DNA from: Mesorhizobium onobrychidis
GTDB taxonomy: Bacteria; Pseudomonadota; Alphaproteobacteria; Rhizobiales; Rhizobiaceae
DNA length: 64,000 nt
Assembly (NCBI RefSeq): GCF_024707545.1
Contig: NZ_CP062229.1
Coordinates: forward strand, 4,755,501 to 4,819,500
Reading direction: 5' to 3'
Made by a program: the position numbers and the translations under genes. The notes under the pieces are model-generated. The model was not told the DNA's origin. It worked only from the letters and a program-made list of their open reading frames with translations, and searched no databases. Shown here piece after piece: positions 10,973-22,140 of this stretch; position 1 is the first letter of the stretch, and the number at the start of each line of letters is the position of its first letter.

Positions 10973-12241
10973 CTATCCGTGCGCCACGAACCAGCCGTCG
11001 AGCCTTGCTTCCAGCGCCTCGACGATCGCCTCGTCGTCCAGTTCCTCGATCACCTCGGCAACGAACGCCTTCACCAGCAGCCCCCGCGCGGTCTTCTCGT
11101 CAATGCCGCGCGCCATTAGGTAGAACAGGTGGCTATGATCGATCTCGGTGACGGTCGCGCCATGGCCGCAGACGACGTCGTCGGCGAAGATCTCAAGCTC
11201 AGGCTTGGTCGAGAACTCGCCGTCATCCGACAGAAGCAGCGTGTTGCAGGCCATCTTGGCGTTGGTCTTCTGCGCATATTGGTGGACGTTGATGCGCCCC
11301 TGGAAGACGCCGCGCGCTCTTCCCGTCACCACGTTGCGGATCACCTCGGTCGACGCCGTGTGCGGCACGGCATGGTCGAGCACCATGGTCACGTCGGTAT
11401 GGGTGTCGCCGGCAAGCAGGTTGATGCCGCGCAGCGTGAAATCGGCGCCTTCGCCGGTCGTTCTGACCACGACCTCCTGGCGCACCAGCTTGCCGCCGGC
11501 ATTCATCACGAACAGGGTCAGCTTCGCATCCTTGCCGAGATGCGCCTTGAACTGGGCAAGATGCGTGGCCGTATCCGCCTGCTCCTGCACGATCAGCCAC
11601 ATCACGTCGGCGCCCTCTTCAAGCAGAAGCTGGCTGACCGAGCTGACGAGTGCGGCGCCCTCGCCCGCCTGGCGCTCGACGATAACGGCCTTGGCGCCGG
11701 CGCCGACGCGGACGCTGAAGCGCACATGCGTCTGGCCGCCGGCCTGCAGGTTCTGCAATTCGATCGGCTTGTCCAGTTCGGTGCCGTCGGCGATGTCGAC
11801 AAAATAGCCGTCGGCCACGAAAGCGGTGTTCAGCGCGCCGATGGCATCGTCGGCGCCATAGGCATCGAGCCCCGGCGCGATGCTGCCGTCGGTCAGCTTT
11901 TCCGACAGGCGCTGCACGGCAACACCGTCGATATCAGGCAGTTTCGTGCTCGACACGCCGTTCAGCACCGGCAGAACAGCGGACCCTTCAACAACAGGCG
12001 CAATGGCTTTCGCGACGGCTGCGGGATCGAAGTCCGGCACCGAAGTCAGCAGGCGGCGCAGGTCGGTGTAGTGCCAGGATTCGATGCGTCGCGTCGGCAG
12101 GCCGCTCTTGATCGCCTCGATGGCGTCGTCGCGCTTCAACATCACCGTGCCGTCGCCGGGCAGCAGCGACAACCGGTCGCTGAAGGCGTCGATCAGCGCT
12201 GTTTCGGCCGGCGTTCGCTGGGGTGTCGTGTGTATGTTCAT
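10973..12241 (-). CDS. sufD: Fe-S scaffold complex subunit SufD
   Basis: 422 residues. Partner of SufB and SufC in the SufBC2D scaffold. C-terminal SUF beta-helix domain includes the GRINVHQYAQKTNAKMACNTLLLS and VCGHGATVTEIDHSHLFYLMARGID segments with the conserved His used at the SufB-SufD interface. ATG 12241 is preferred because AAGG lies 8 bases upstream; the alternative ATG 12283 directly abuts the sufC stop and adds 14 unlikely residues. Follows sufC in the operon. Confidence 0.93.
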   Translation of the reverse strand: MNIHTTPQRTPAETALIDAFSDRLSLLPGDGTVMLKRDDAIEAIKSGLPTRRIESWHYTDLRRLLTSVPDFDPAAVAKAIAPVVEGSAVLPVLNGVSSTKLPDIDGVAVQRLSEKLTDGSIAPGLDAYGADDAIGALNTAFVADGYFVDIADGTELDKPIELQNLQAGGQTHVRFSVRVGAGAKAVIVERQAGEGAALVSSVSQLLLEEGADVMWLIVQEQADTATHLAQFKAHLGKDAKLTLFVMNAGGKLVRQEVVVRTTGEGADFTLRGINLLAGDTHTDVTMVLDHAVPHTASTEVIRNVVTGRARGVFQGRINVHQYAQKTNAKMACNTLLLSDDGEFSTKPELEIFADDVVCGHGATVTEIDHSHLFYLMARGIDEKTARGLLVKAFVAEVIEELDDEAIVEALEARLDGWFVAHG

Positions 12242-12284
12242 CAGTTTCGCCTTGTTTGGCTTGCCTTCTGGGCCTTCTGGCATC

Positions 12285-13040
12285 TCACGCGGCTTGGCCG
12301 ATCACGCCGGCATAGCCATTGGCCTCGAGGTCGAGCGCCAGCGACTTGTCGCCCGACTTGACCACCTGGCCCCTGTACAGCACGTGCACACTATCCGGCA
12401 CGATGTACTGAAGCAGGCGCTGGTAGTGGGTGATGATGACGATGGCGCGGTCTGGCGCGCGCAACGCATTGACGCCTTCCGAGACGATCTTCAGCGCATC
12501 GATGTCGAGGCCGGAATCAGTCTCGTCGAGCACACAGAGTTTTGGCTCCAGAAGCTTCATCTGCAGGATCTCGGCGCGCTTCTTCTCCCCGCCGGAGAAG
12601 CCGACATTGAGCGGCCGCTTCAGCATCGCCATGTCCATGTCGAGCAAGGCGGCCGCGTCCTTCACGCGCTTCAGGAATTCCGGGATCTTCAGCGGCTCCT
12701 CGCCGCGCGCTTTGCGCTGCTCGTTCATCGCCACTTTCAGGAATTCCATCGTCGCCACGCCCGGTATCTCCATCGGATACTGGAAGGCGAGAAAAATGCC
12801 TGATGTGGCGCGCTCGGCCGGATCCATCTCGAGGATCGACTGGCCATTGTAGAGGATATCGCCTTCGGTCACTTCATAGTCCTCGCGACCGGCGAGGATG
12901 TAGGACAGCGTCGATTTTCCCGAGCCGTTGGGGCCCATGATGGCGGCGACCTCGCCGGCTTTCACCGTCAGGTTCAGGCCGCGGATGATCTCGGTGCCGT
13001 CATCGACGATGCGAGCATGCAGGTTTCTGATTTCAAGCAT
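12285..13040 (-). CDS. sufC: Fe-S assembly ATPase SufC
   Basis: 251 residues. ABC-type ATPase of the SufBC2D complex. Walker A GPNGSGKST at residues 36-44, signature FSGGEKKR, Walker B LCVLDETDSGLD. No membrane segment, as expected of a soluble ABC protein. AGGAAAAG precedes the start. Lies between sufB and sufD on the minus strand. Confidence 0.96.
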   Translation of the reverse strand: MLEIRNLHARIVDDGTEIIRGLNLTVKAGEVAAIMGPNGSGKSTLSYILAGREDYEVTEGDILYNGQSILEMDPAERATSGIFLAFQYPMEIPGVATMEFLKVAMNEQRKARGEEPLKIPEFLKRVKDAAALLDMDMAMLKRPLNVGFSGGEKKRAEILQMKLLEPKLCVLDETDSGLDIDALKIVSEGVNALRAPDRAIVIITHYQRLLQYIVPDSVHVLYRGQVVKSGDKSLALDLEANGYAGVIGQAA

Positions 13041-13070
13041 TTTTTCTTTTCCTGAAAATTTTCTGTCCGG

Positions 13071-14588
<1,518 letters not shown>

Positions 14589-14775
14589 TAGCGTTCTCCA
14601 TCCACGCCGGGGTCAAGGCCCGGCAGTTTTCAAACTATGGCACCGCGAAACCAGTACCCGTGAGGCACCCAAGGCGGCGTAAGTTCCATATAGTGCGTCC
14701 TTGCCGGAAATTCACCCGGCCACCATGAAACGCACGGCTCTACCAGGCCGGAAGGCCTGCATCATTCTGCCGCAC

Positions 14776-15939
14776 TCAGGCAGCTTCTTCCCTGCCCCCG
14801 CGGCGCGAGGCGATACCTGCCAGCGCAGCACCGAACAGTTCGATGTCCTCGGCGCTCGTTGCGTGGCCGATGGACACACGCAAAGCGCCAAGGCTGTCAT
14901 TGTATCCCATGGCTTTCAGCACATGGCTCGGGCCGACCTTGCCCGACGAACAGGCGGAACCGGCCGACAGCGCCACACCGGCGAGGTCGAAGGCGATCTG
15001 CGCCGTCTCGGCCTTGATGCCCGCAATAGCGAAGAATGTCGTATTGGCAAGCCTCGGCGCCCCGGTTCCGAAGATTTCCGCATCCGGCACCAGCGCTTTC
15101 ACGATGGCTTCGATCTCGTCGCGGCGGCTACCGACCGCATCGATGCTCTTCAATCCGATCAGGGCCTCCCGCGCCGCCGCGCCAAAACCAGCGATCGCGG
15201 CCAGATTTTCGGTGCCGCCACGATGACCCTTTTCCTGGCCGCCGCCGGCGATCAAGGGCCTAGGCATCATCAGGTCCGAGGCGGCGATAATGGCGCCAAC
15301 GCCCTTGGGACCGCCGATCTTGTGCGAGGACAGAATTAGGTAATCGGCGTAACTCGCTGACATATCGAGCGGAATGCGACCGGCTGCCTGCACGGCGTCG
15401 ACGACCAGGATGCCGCCCGCCGCCTTGACGATTTCGGCGATGCGGTCGACCGGCTGGATGACGCCGGTCTCGTTATTGGCGGCATGGATCGCCACCAACG
15501 GCAGACCGTCTGCCTTGTCATGACGGCCAAGTGCCGCCGCCAACGCGTCCAGCCGGACTATGCCGTCGGCGTCGACGCCGATGCGTGTCACCTGGACTGC
15601 CGGAAAACGCCCGCCGTTCAGCACACAAGGATGATCGGCTTCGCAGACATAGAGCCGGCTCATGCGGACAGTGCCGCGCCCCATCTGCCAATCCGGCGTC
15701 AGCAGCGTCGAGGCGGCTTCCGTCGCACCGGAGGTGAACACGACATGCTCGGCGCCGGCGTTGACCAGCGCCGCCACATCGCGCCTTGCATTCTCGATCA
15801 GCCGCCGTGCGGCGCGACCCTCGGCATGGACCGACGACGGGTTGCCGGCGGCATCGAGCGCGGCAATCATTGCCGCGCGCGCCGCGGCAAGCAGCGGCGC
15901 GCTGGCATTGTAGTCGAGATAGGCGCGTGGTCCGGCCAT
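14776..15939 (-). CDS. Cysteine desulfurase, IscS/NifS-like (group I)
   Basis: 387 residues. PLP-dependent sulfur donor distinct from SufS. YLDYNASAPL N terminus, PLP Lys in LILSSHKIGGPKGVGA, and the flexible-loop Cys in GSACSSGKVGPSHV typical of group I enzymes. First gene of the suf operon; alphaproteobacterial suf operons commonly carry this second desulfurase ahead of sufB. The frame is open upstream to 16068, but ATG 15939 (MAGPRAYLDYNASAP) fits the family. The operon promoter should lie between 15940 and 16180, where an ICE-like site is seen. Confidence 0.9.
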   Translation of the reverse strand: MAGPRAYLDYNASAPLLAAARAAMIAALDAAGNPSSVHAEGRAARRLIENARRDVAALVNAGAEHVVFTSGATEAASTLLTPDWQMGRGTVRMSRLYVCEADHPCVLNGGRFPAVQVTRIGVDADGIVRLDALAAALGRHDKADGLPLVAIHAANNETGVIQPVDRIAEIVKAAGGILVVDAVQAAGRIPLDMSASYADYLILSSHKIGGPKGVGAIIAASDLMMPRPLIAGGGQEKGHRGGTENLAAIAGFGAAAREALIGLKSIDAVGSRRDEIEAIVKALVPDAEIFGTGAPRLANTTFFAIAGIKAETAQIAFDLAGVALSAGSACSSGKVGPSHVLKAMGYNDSLGALRVSIGHATSAEDIELFGAALAGIASRRGGREEAA

Positions 15940-16072
15940 TTTCGCTTCAACTGGTCCCGTCAAAAGCCGTTCCGCGAGGATAGCGCGTAATTTCCTTGAA
16001 ATTGCAAGGCAAGACGTCCTATTTACGCGGCGTGCGGCGTGGGTAGCCGAGCCATTACGTTTGGCCACCCAG

Positions 16073-16089
16073 TTTTGAACAATTCTAAA
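16073..16089. promoter_or_regulatory. Candidate Irr box (ICE motif) in the suf promoter region
   Basis: TTTTGAACAATTCTAAA differs at one position from the rhizobial iron control element TTTAGAA-N3-TTCTAAA recognised by Irr. It is 134 bases before the first suf gene (-) and 91 bases before the divergent hydrolase (+). Suf operons of this order are known from comparative genomics to be candidate Irr/RirA targets. Binding is inferred from the match. Confidence 0.55.
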
Positions 16090-16179
16090 CTAGCTTCTAG
16101 AAAGACGCTCGCCCTGCGTCAAGGCCAGAGGAAGAGTTGTTCCGGGCGCCGCGCATTCTTATGCCATGTGGAGTATTTT

Positions 16180-16854
16180 ATGCCTGAGGTCATCTTCACC
16201 GGTCCGGCCGGCCGCCTGGAGGGTCGCTACCAGCCTTCCAAGGAAAAGAGCGCGCCGATTGCCATCATCCTGCACCCGCACCCGCAGTTCGGCGGCACGA
16301 TGAACAACAAGATCGTCTACGACCTCTTCTACATGTTTCAAAAGCGGGATTTCACCACGCTTCGCTTCAATTTCCGCGGCATCGGCCGCAGCCAGGGCGA
16401 ATTCGACCACGGCACCGGCGAATTGTCGGATGCGGCCGCGGCACTTGACTGGGTGCAGTCGCTGCATCCGGATTCCAAGAGCTGCTGGGTCGCCGGCTAT
16501 TCGTTCGGCTCGTGGATCGGCATGCAGCTTCTGATGCGCCGGCCGGAGATTGAAGGCTTCATCTCGATCGCGCCGCAGCCCAACACCTATGATTTCTCGT
16601 TCCTGGCGCCCTGCCCGTCGTCCGGCCTTATCATCCATGGCGACGCCGACAAGGTCGCGCCGCCTAAGGACGTGCAGGGGTTGGTCGACAAGCTGCACAC
16701 GCAAAAGGGCATCACCATCACCCAGAAGACCTTGCCCGGCGCCAACCATTTCTTCTCCAACGACGCGGACCTCCTGCTCCAGGAATGCGCGGACTATCTA
16801 GATCGCCGTCTGGCCGGCGAGTTGTCCGACCCGCGGCCGAAACGGTTGAGATAG
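16180..16854 (+). CDS. Alpha/beta hydrolase (COG2945-like)
   Basis: 224 residues. Alpha/beta-hydrolase fold with the family's HPHPQFGGTMNNK stretch, FNFRGIGRSQGEFD, nucleophile elbow GYSFGS (G-x-S-x-G), a late Asp in HGDADKVAP and His in LPGANHFFSNDADL, giving a complete Ser-Asp-His set. Substrate unknown. Start at ATG 16180 is supported by GGAG 7 bases upstream; the longer open frame from 16039 crosses the ICE-like site. Shares the intergenic region with the divergent suf operon. Confidence 0.85.
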   Translation: MPEVIFTGPAGRLEGRYQPSKEKSAPIAIILHPHPQFGGTMNNKIVYDLFYMFQKRDFTTLRFNFRGIGRSQGEFDHGTGELSDAAAALDWVQSLHPDSKSCWVAGYSFGSWIGMQLLMRRPEIEGFISIAPQPNTYDFSFLAPCPSSGLIIHGDADKVAPPKDVQGLVDKLHTQKGITITQKTLPGANHFFSNDADLLLQECADYLDRRLAGELSDPRPKRLR

Positions 16855-16867
16855 TCGGCAAACGGCG

Positions 16868-17518
16868 ATGTACCAGCCCCCGCATTTCCAGGAAACGCGG
16901 CAGGACGTCCTGCACGGGCTGATCCGGGCGCATCCGCTTGGCTTGCTGATTTCAAATGGAGCCGAGGGGCCGGTCGCGAACGCGATCCCGTTCCTGCTCG
17001 ACGCCGAAGTGCCGCCGAATGGCAGGCTGCGCGCCCATCTGGCGAGAGCCAATCCGCAATGGCGCCTGCTGGCCGACAGCCCGGCATCGCCCGTGCTGGT
17101 CGTCTTCCAGGGTACCGATGCCTATGTGACGCCGTCCTGGTACGAGACCAAGCGCGAGACCGGGAAGGTCGTGCCGACCTGGAACTACGCCATTGTCCAG
17201 GTGCGCGGTGCCGTCAGGGTGATCGAGGACCAGGACTGGCTGGCCCAGCAGATTTCCGATCTGACGATATCACAGGAAGCCGCTCGCGAAGCACCCTGGG
17301 CGGTGGCCGACGCACCAGCCAGCTTCATCCAGTCGCAGATCAAGGGCATTGTCGGGCTGGAAATCGAGATCACTGACTTGCAAGGCAAGTGGAAGGTCAG
17401 CCAGAACCGGCCCATCGCCGACCGTAGCGGTGTCGCCGAGGGGCTCGAGAGCGAGGATCCGAACTCGCCCGACATGGTTCGGCTTGTACGATCCTACGGC
17501 GGACTGGACGACAGATAG
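16868..17518 (+). CDS. PaiB-like FMN-binding protein
   Basis: 216 residues resembling Bacillus PaiB, an FMN-binding split-barrel protein described as a negative regulator. Seen: MYQPPHFQETR start, HPLGLLISNGAEGPVANAIPFLLD, VTPSWYETKRETGKVVPTWNY and IKGIVGLEIEITDLQGKWKVSQNRP, all hallmark positions. Whether it regulates transcription here or only binds flavin is not shown. It begins 13 bases after the hydrolase gene, probably in the same transcript. Confidence 0.85.
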   Translation: MYQPPHFQETRQDVLHGLIRAHPLGLLISNGAEGPVANAIPFLLDAEVPPNGRLRAHLARANPQWRLLADSPASPVLVVFQGTDAYVTPSWYETKRETGKVVPTWNYAIVQVRGAVRVIEDQDWLAQQISDLTISQEAAREAPWAVADAPASFIQSQIKGIVGLEIEITDLQGKWKVSQNRPIADRSGVAEGLESEDPNSPDMVRLVRSYGGLDDR

Positions 17519-17630
17519 GACCGACCTTGTGCAAGGTCGCAGCCGGAGACTCCCAGGGATTGCTGCGGCCAGGAAGGCATCGGTGTCGACCTTACCGGCG
17601 TGCGCCACGTCGCTCTGAGAGGCAGGTCGC

Positions 17631-17961
17631 TCAATCGACCTTCGTCATCGCCGCCTTGTGCTCGTTGGCGATCAACCACAGGTTGCGGATGTAGATGAAC
17701 AGGCCCAGGGCCTGGCCGGCGATGAACACCGGATCCTGCCGCTGGATGGCGTAGATCAGCAGCAGGCTGCCGCCGAACAGCGAAAGAACCAGAAAGCGAT
17801 CGGCACGACGCTGCGCTTGGCTTTTCCGATGCGATCCACTGCACGACGAAGCGCATGCTGAAGAAGAACTGGGCGACAAAGCCGAGCAGAATCCACGTAT
17901 CGAACTGCTTGACGAAGACGTCGTGAAGCCAGGTCGCCAGTTCCTGAAGCACGTTAGCCAT
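17631..17961 (-). pseudogene. Lipid-A-disaccharide synthase N-terminal-domain membrane protein, two frameshifts
   Basis: A small multi-helix membrane protein of the LAB_N family (about 110 residues), usually paired with a glycosyltransferase as here. Reading from ATG 17961 gives MANVLQELATWLHDV and then FVVQWIASEK, after which the frame is lost; LFGGSLLLIYAIQRQDP and the C terminus continue in another frame to 17631. Two single-base losses, near 17821 (GAAAAGCC where GAAAAGGCC is expected) and near 17792 (TTCTTTCG where TTCTTTTCG is expected), would restore one 110-residue protein. Both are in short homopolymers, so sequencing error is possible. The start overlaps the glycosyltransferase stop by 8 bases. 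Confidence 0.8.
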
Positions 17962-18682
17962 GCCGGATTTCCTGTGTTTTTGGCATTCTCCGGCGCCGGC
18001 GGCGCAGCCACCAGACACCGGCGAGATCAAGCACCCCTTGCAGGCCGCGATCGAAAATTCCGTAATTCGACTTGCCGTGGCGGCGAGAGCGGTCGACGAC
18101 GTCGCAATGCACGACGCGATACCCCTCCTGGATGACGAGGGCTGGAACAAAGCGGTGCGTGCCGTCGAAGAACGGCAATTTCCTGAGGATGTCGGTATGG
18201 ATCGCCTTCAGGCCGCAGCCCGTGTCGCGGGTCTCGTCATGCAGGACGGCCTTTCTCAGCCAGTTGGCAAAACGCGACGCCAGTTGCTTGATCTTGCTGT
18301 CGCGACGCTTCAGGCGCTGCCCCTGCGCAAGACCGAAACCGGGACCGGCGTGCCGCAGGGCATCGACGAGCGCCGGAATATATTTGGGATCGTTCTGGCC
18401 GTCGCCATCGATGGTGGCGACGATATCGTCGCGGGCCGCCCAGGCGCCCGAACGCACAGCGAAAGACTGGCCGGCGGATTTCTCATGCCGGAGGTGGCGA
18501 AGCGGAAACGGGCGAAGCACCGCCTGGGCGGCAAGCACCGAGGTGGTCTCGTCGGTCGAACCATCGTCGACGACGATCACCTCGAAGTCGCGCCCGACCA
18601 TCGCCGCCCCGATCTCGTCAAGCAGAAGCGGCAGGTTCGCCGCCTCGTTCCTGCAAGGAATGACGATGGATATCTCCGGCAT
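17954..18682 (-). CDS. Family 2 glycosyltransferase (dolichol-phosphate mannosyltransferase-like)
   Basis: 242 residues. GT2 fold: MPEISIVIPCRNEAANL, the VIVVDDGSTD nucleotide-binding motif and a DGDGQNDP catalytic DxD-like stretch, followed by RDTGCGLKAI and RRHGKSNYGI of the DPM1/ArnC-like group. Likely makes a polyprenyl-phosphate sugar at the inner face of the membrane. The coupled LAB_N gene downstream supports an envelope-lipid role. Start taken at ATG 18682; the frame is open upstream, but that part has no family similarity. C terminus is Arg-rich. Confidence 0.87.
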   Translation of the reverse strand: MPEISIVIPCRNEAANLPLLLDEIGAAMVGRDFEVIVVDDGSTDETTSVLAAQAVLRPFPLRHLRHEKSAGQSFAVRSGAWAARDDIVATIDGDGQNDPKYIPALVDALRHAGPGFGLAQGQRLKRRDSKIKQLASRFANWLRKAVLHDETRDTGCGLKAIHTDILRKLPFFDGTHRFVPALVIQEGYRVVHCDVVDRSRRHGKSNYGIFDRGLQGVLDLAGVWWLRRRRRRMPKTQEIRHG

Positions 18683-19003
18683 TTCGCGTCGGGCTCTGTC
18701 ACAGGATATTGGCATTCGATTCGATGCCGTGCGGTGCCGTTCCAGCGGGTCATGTGCGGCGAGAATCCGCTGGCGCGGCGCCTCATTACGCCAGCCCAAA
18801 CGATGAAGCAAGGATGCAGCCGGAAGGCGAGCTTGCGCCGTTTCAAGGCGCCGTGATTGCGTTCGCACCGAACCGATCATGTAAAACGCGATCGAACGCA
18901 AAACCGGATTCCGCTTTTGCTGACCGCGCTTGGATGCTAAACGCCCGCGTTCACGCATACCACGCCCGATCCACTTCGGTTGGGCGCTTTCGGGAAAGAT
19001 AAA
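18683..19003. other. Intergenic region between glycosyltransferase and tyrS
   Basis: 321 bases between divergent genes. It must hold both promoters, but I see no convincing -35/-10 pair, repeat or short gene. GGGAAAG at 18992-18998 is the tyrS ribosome-binding site. Confidence 0.5.
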
Positions 19004-20257
19004 ATGTCCGCCTTCAAATCCGATTTCCTGCGCATAATGAGCGAGCGCGGTTTCATCCACCAGATTTCGGACGATGCCGGCCTCGACCAGCTTTTCGCCA
19101 AGGAAACGGTGACCGCCTATGTCGGCTACGACGCCACGGCGACCAGCCTGCATATCGGCAATCTGATTTCCGCGACCATGCTCTACTGGCTGCAGGAAAC
19201 CGGCCACCGGCCGATCGCGCTGATGGGCGGCGGCACCTCGATGATCGGCGACCCGTCCTTCCGCGACGACCAGCGCAAGCTTTTGACGCCTGAGGCCATC
19301 GCCACCAACATCGAGGGCATCAAGCGCATCTTTGGCCGCATCCTGCGTTTCGGCGACGGTCCGAACGACGCGATCATGGTCAACAATGCCGACTGGCTGA
19401 TGAAGCTCAACTATGTCGAGTTCCTGCGCGATGTCGGCCGGCATTTTTCGGTCAACCGCATGCTGACCTTCGACAGCGTCAAGCTGAGGCTCGAGCGCGA
19501 ACAATCACTGTCGTTCCTTGAATTCAACTACATGATCCTGCAGGGCTATGATTTCGTCGAGCTCAGCCGGCGATATGGCTGCCGCCTGCAGATGGGCGGA
19601 TCGGACCAGTGGGGCAACATCATCAACGGCGTCGATCTCGGACACCGCATGGGTACGCCGCAGCTTTATGCCCTGACCACACCGCTGCTGACGACGTCCT
19701 CAGGCGCCAAGATGGGCAAATCGGCGAAGGGCGCGGTCTGGCTGAACGGCGATCTCTACTCGCCCTATGATTTCTGGCAGTACTGGCGCAACACCGAGGA
19801 CGCCGACGTCACGCTCTTCCTCAAGATTTTCACCCGCCTGCCGCTCACCGAGATCGCCCGGCTCGCCGCGCTTGGCGGCTCCGAGATCAACGAGGCCAAG
19901 AAGGTCCTGGCCACGGAAACGACGGCCATCGTGCACGGCCGCGAGGCAGCCGAGCAAGCCGAGGAAACCGCGCGCAAGACGTTCGAAGAAGGCGCGCTGG
20001 CCCAAACGCTGCCGACGGTCGAGGTGGGCAAGGCCGATCTGGAAAGCGGCGTCGGCATATTGTCGCTGTTCGTCACCGCCGGGCTTGCCGCGTCCAACGG
20101 CGAGGCGCGGCGACACATCCAGGGCGGCGCGGTGCGTCTGAACGACCAACCCGTGTCCGACGATCGCCGGTTGGTGACACTTCAGGATCTCGGCCCGGAA
20201 CAAGTCGCAAAACTGTCGCTCGGCAAGAAAAAACACGTTCTGGTGCGGCCGGTCTGA
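19004..20257 (+). CDS. tyrS: Tyrosyl-tRNA synthetase
   Basis: 417 residues. Class I synthetase charging tRNA-Tyr. HIGH-type motif HIGN at residue 50, GGSDQWGNI tyrosine-binding loop, KMSKS-type motif KMGKS, and a C-terminal S4 RNA-binding domain (about 350-415) with [19 protein letters not shown] 19004 has GGGAAAG just upstream; GTG/ATG codons further upstream are not needed. Downstream lies a small hairpin (ATCCCGAT / ATCGGGAT, near 20274-20292) without a T tract. Confidence 0.97.
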   Translation: MSAFKSDFLRIMSERGFIHQISDDAGLDQLFAKETVTAYVGYDATATSLHIGNLISATMLYWLQETGHRPIALMGGGTSMIGDPSFRDDQRKLLTPEAIATNIEGIKRIFGRILRFGDGPNDAIMVNNADWLMKLNYVEFLRDVGRHFSVNRMLTFDSVKLRLEREQSLSFLEFNYMILQGYDFVELSRRYGCRLQMGGSDQWGNIINGVDLGHRMGTPQLYALTTPLLTTSSGAKMGKSAKGAVWLNGDLYSPYDFWQYWRNTEDADVTLFLKIFTRLPLTEIARLAALGGSEINEAKKVLATETTAIVHGREAAEQAEETARKTFEEGALAQTLPTVEVGKADLESGVGILSLFVTAGLAASNGEARRHIQGGAVRLNDQPVSDDRRLVTLQDLGPEQVAKLSLGKKKHVLVRPV

Positions 20258-20409
20258 CCAGCGCCTGATCGATCCCGATGGAATCGGGATGGGGCTCCAT
20301 TAGACCTTTTCCGAAACCGGTTTCACTTCTTGCTGCGCTGACCTTCGGTTCGCCCAAATTGCTGGATTTGGCAGCCCAGGAAGGATAGGCTTGGTTTTTG
20401 GTTCAAGCG

Positions 20410-22140
20410 ATGGAACAGAGACTAGCCGCAATTCTGGCTGCCGATATGGCGGGCTACAGTCGGCTAATGGAGGCCGACGAATCCGGCACGCTCGCACGCC
20501 TTCGGACCCATCGCATAGAACTGGTCGATCCCGCCATCGCGAAGAACAAGGGCCGCATCATCAAGACCACCGGAGACGGCATGCTCGTTGAGTTCCAGAG
20601 CGTGACCGATGCCGTGAAATGCGCCGTGGAAATCCAACAGCGCATGAAACGGCGCAATTCGGATGTGCCGCAAGAACGGCGTATCGAATTCAGGATCGGC
20701 ATAAATCTCGGCGACATCATTTTCGACGATGAGGACATTTTCGGCGACGGCGTCAATATTGCCTCGCGCATCGAGCAACTCGCCGACGTCGGCGGTATCT
20801 GCGTGACCGCAGCGGTGGCGACCCAAATTGCCGACCGTCTCGAAATTGCCATGGAGGACCTGGGCGAGAAGACGTTAAAGAACATCAGCCGCCCGGTTCG
20901 CCTCTATCGCATTGGGTTTGACAGTCATGTCCTGCCAGAAGTCGAGGCAAAGCGATCCATCTCGAAACCTTCGATAGTGGTGCTGCCATTCAACAACATG
21001 AGCGGCGACCCCGAGCAGGAATTTTTCGCGGACGGACTGACCGAGGACATCATCACCGAACTGTCCCGCCACCATGAGCTGTTCGTCATCTCGCGCAATT
21101 CCAGCTTCGTCTACAAGAACCACGCCGTGAATGTGCGCGAGGTGGCCGAGAAACTCGACGTCCAATACCTGGTGGAGGGAAGCGTCCGCAAGATCGGCGA
21201 CAGGGTGCGCGTGACGGTTCAGCTCATCGACACGGCGAATGACGCTCATATTTGGGCAGACAAGTATGACCGGAAGCTGGACGACATATTCGCGATTCAG
21301 GATGAGGTGACCGCGGCGATCGCAGCCACGCTGCCCGGTCGTGTCGAGGCGGCTCAGCGGGACCAGCTCGCGCGGGCGAAACCTGCAAACATGGCCGCGT
21401 ATGAATGTGTGCTTGCTGCCAAGGTGCTGCATCACCGAAGCACGATTGCGGATAGTGAACGCGCGCAAACCTTGATAGACAGGGCCGTCGCGCTCGACCC
21501 CGATTATGCCCATGCCCATGCCTGGCGGGCCTGCATTCTTGGCCAGGCCTGGGTCCATAACTGGTGCGAAGACAGGGATGCCGTCTGGAACGACATCATG
21601 GCAGCGCTGGACAGGGCGCTGGCGCTGGACGACAACGATGCCGATGTCCACCGCATCCTCGCTGCAGTGAACGTGAACAACAATGAGCTGACCACAGCGC
21701 GCTACCATCAAGAGCGCGCCCTCGCCCTCAATCCCAATTACGACCTCGTGGTGGTGCAGCAAGGCGAGTTATTGACGTGGCTGGGGAGGCCGGAAGAGGG
21801 AATTGAATGGATCCGCAAGGCAATGCAGTTGAACCCGCACCACCCGGAGAGGTTCTGGAGCCATCTGGGAAAGGCGCATTTCGCCGCGCGCCAGTATGGC
21901 GAGGCGATCGAAGCTTTCATGCATCTGTCAACCATGGACTCGGTTCAGCACGCTTTCGCCGCTGCCTGCTACGGCTGGCTCGGCGACGAAATCGCGGCCG
22001 CGGCGCATCTAGGCAAGATCAGAACGCTCGATCCCCAATTCGACCTCGATTCATTTATCGCCACCCTGCACTATGCCCAGGAGTCTGATGTGCAGCACGT
22101 CCGCGAAGGACTGCTGAAAGCCGGTATTGCCCACCTGTAG
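20410..22140 (+). CDS. Class III adenylate/guanylate cyclase with TolB-like and TPR domains
   Basis: 576 residues. The N-terminal class III cyclase domain (about 5-165) keeps metal Asp residues D12 (AADMAGYS) and D56 (TTGDGMLVEF) and the transition-state Asn/Arg in GDGVNIASRIE, so activity is expected. A middle domain (about 185-325; SIVVLPFNNMSGDPEQEFFADGLTEDI) is the TolB/FlgO-like module common in rhizobial cyclases. TPR-like helices fill the rest. No signal peptide or membrane segment, so probably cytosolic. Mesorhizobium-type genomes carry many such proteins. Start uncertain: TTG 20398 is 12 bases from AAGGA, ATG 20410 is 24. Confidence 0.85.
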   Translation: MEQRLAAILAADMAGYSRLMEADESGTLARLRTHRIELVDPAIAKNKGRIIKTTGDGMLVEFQSVTDAVKCAVEIQQRMKRRNSDVPQERRIEFRIGINLGDIIFDDEDIFGDGVNIASRIEQLADVGGICVTAAVATQIADRLEIAMEDLGEKTLKNISRPVRLYRIGFDSHVLPEVEAKRSISKPSIVVLPFNNMSGDPEQEFFADGLTEDIITELSRHHELFVISRNSSFVYKNHAVNVREVAEKLDVQYLVEGSVRKIGDRVRVTVQLIDTANDAHIWADKYDRKLDDIFAIQDEVTAAIAATLPGRVEAAQRDQLARAKPANMAAYECVLAAKVLHHRSTIADSERAQTLIDRAVALDPDYAHAHAWRACILGQAWVHNWCEDRDAVWNDIMAALDRALALDDNDADVHRILAAVNVNNNELTTARYHQERALALNPNYDLVVVQQGELLTWLGRPEEGIEWIRKAMQLNPHHPERFWSHLGKAHFAARQYGEAIEAFMHLSTMDSVQHAFAAACYGWLGDEIAAAAHLGKIRTLDPQFDLDSFIATLHYAQESDVQHVREGLLKAGIAHL

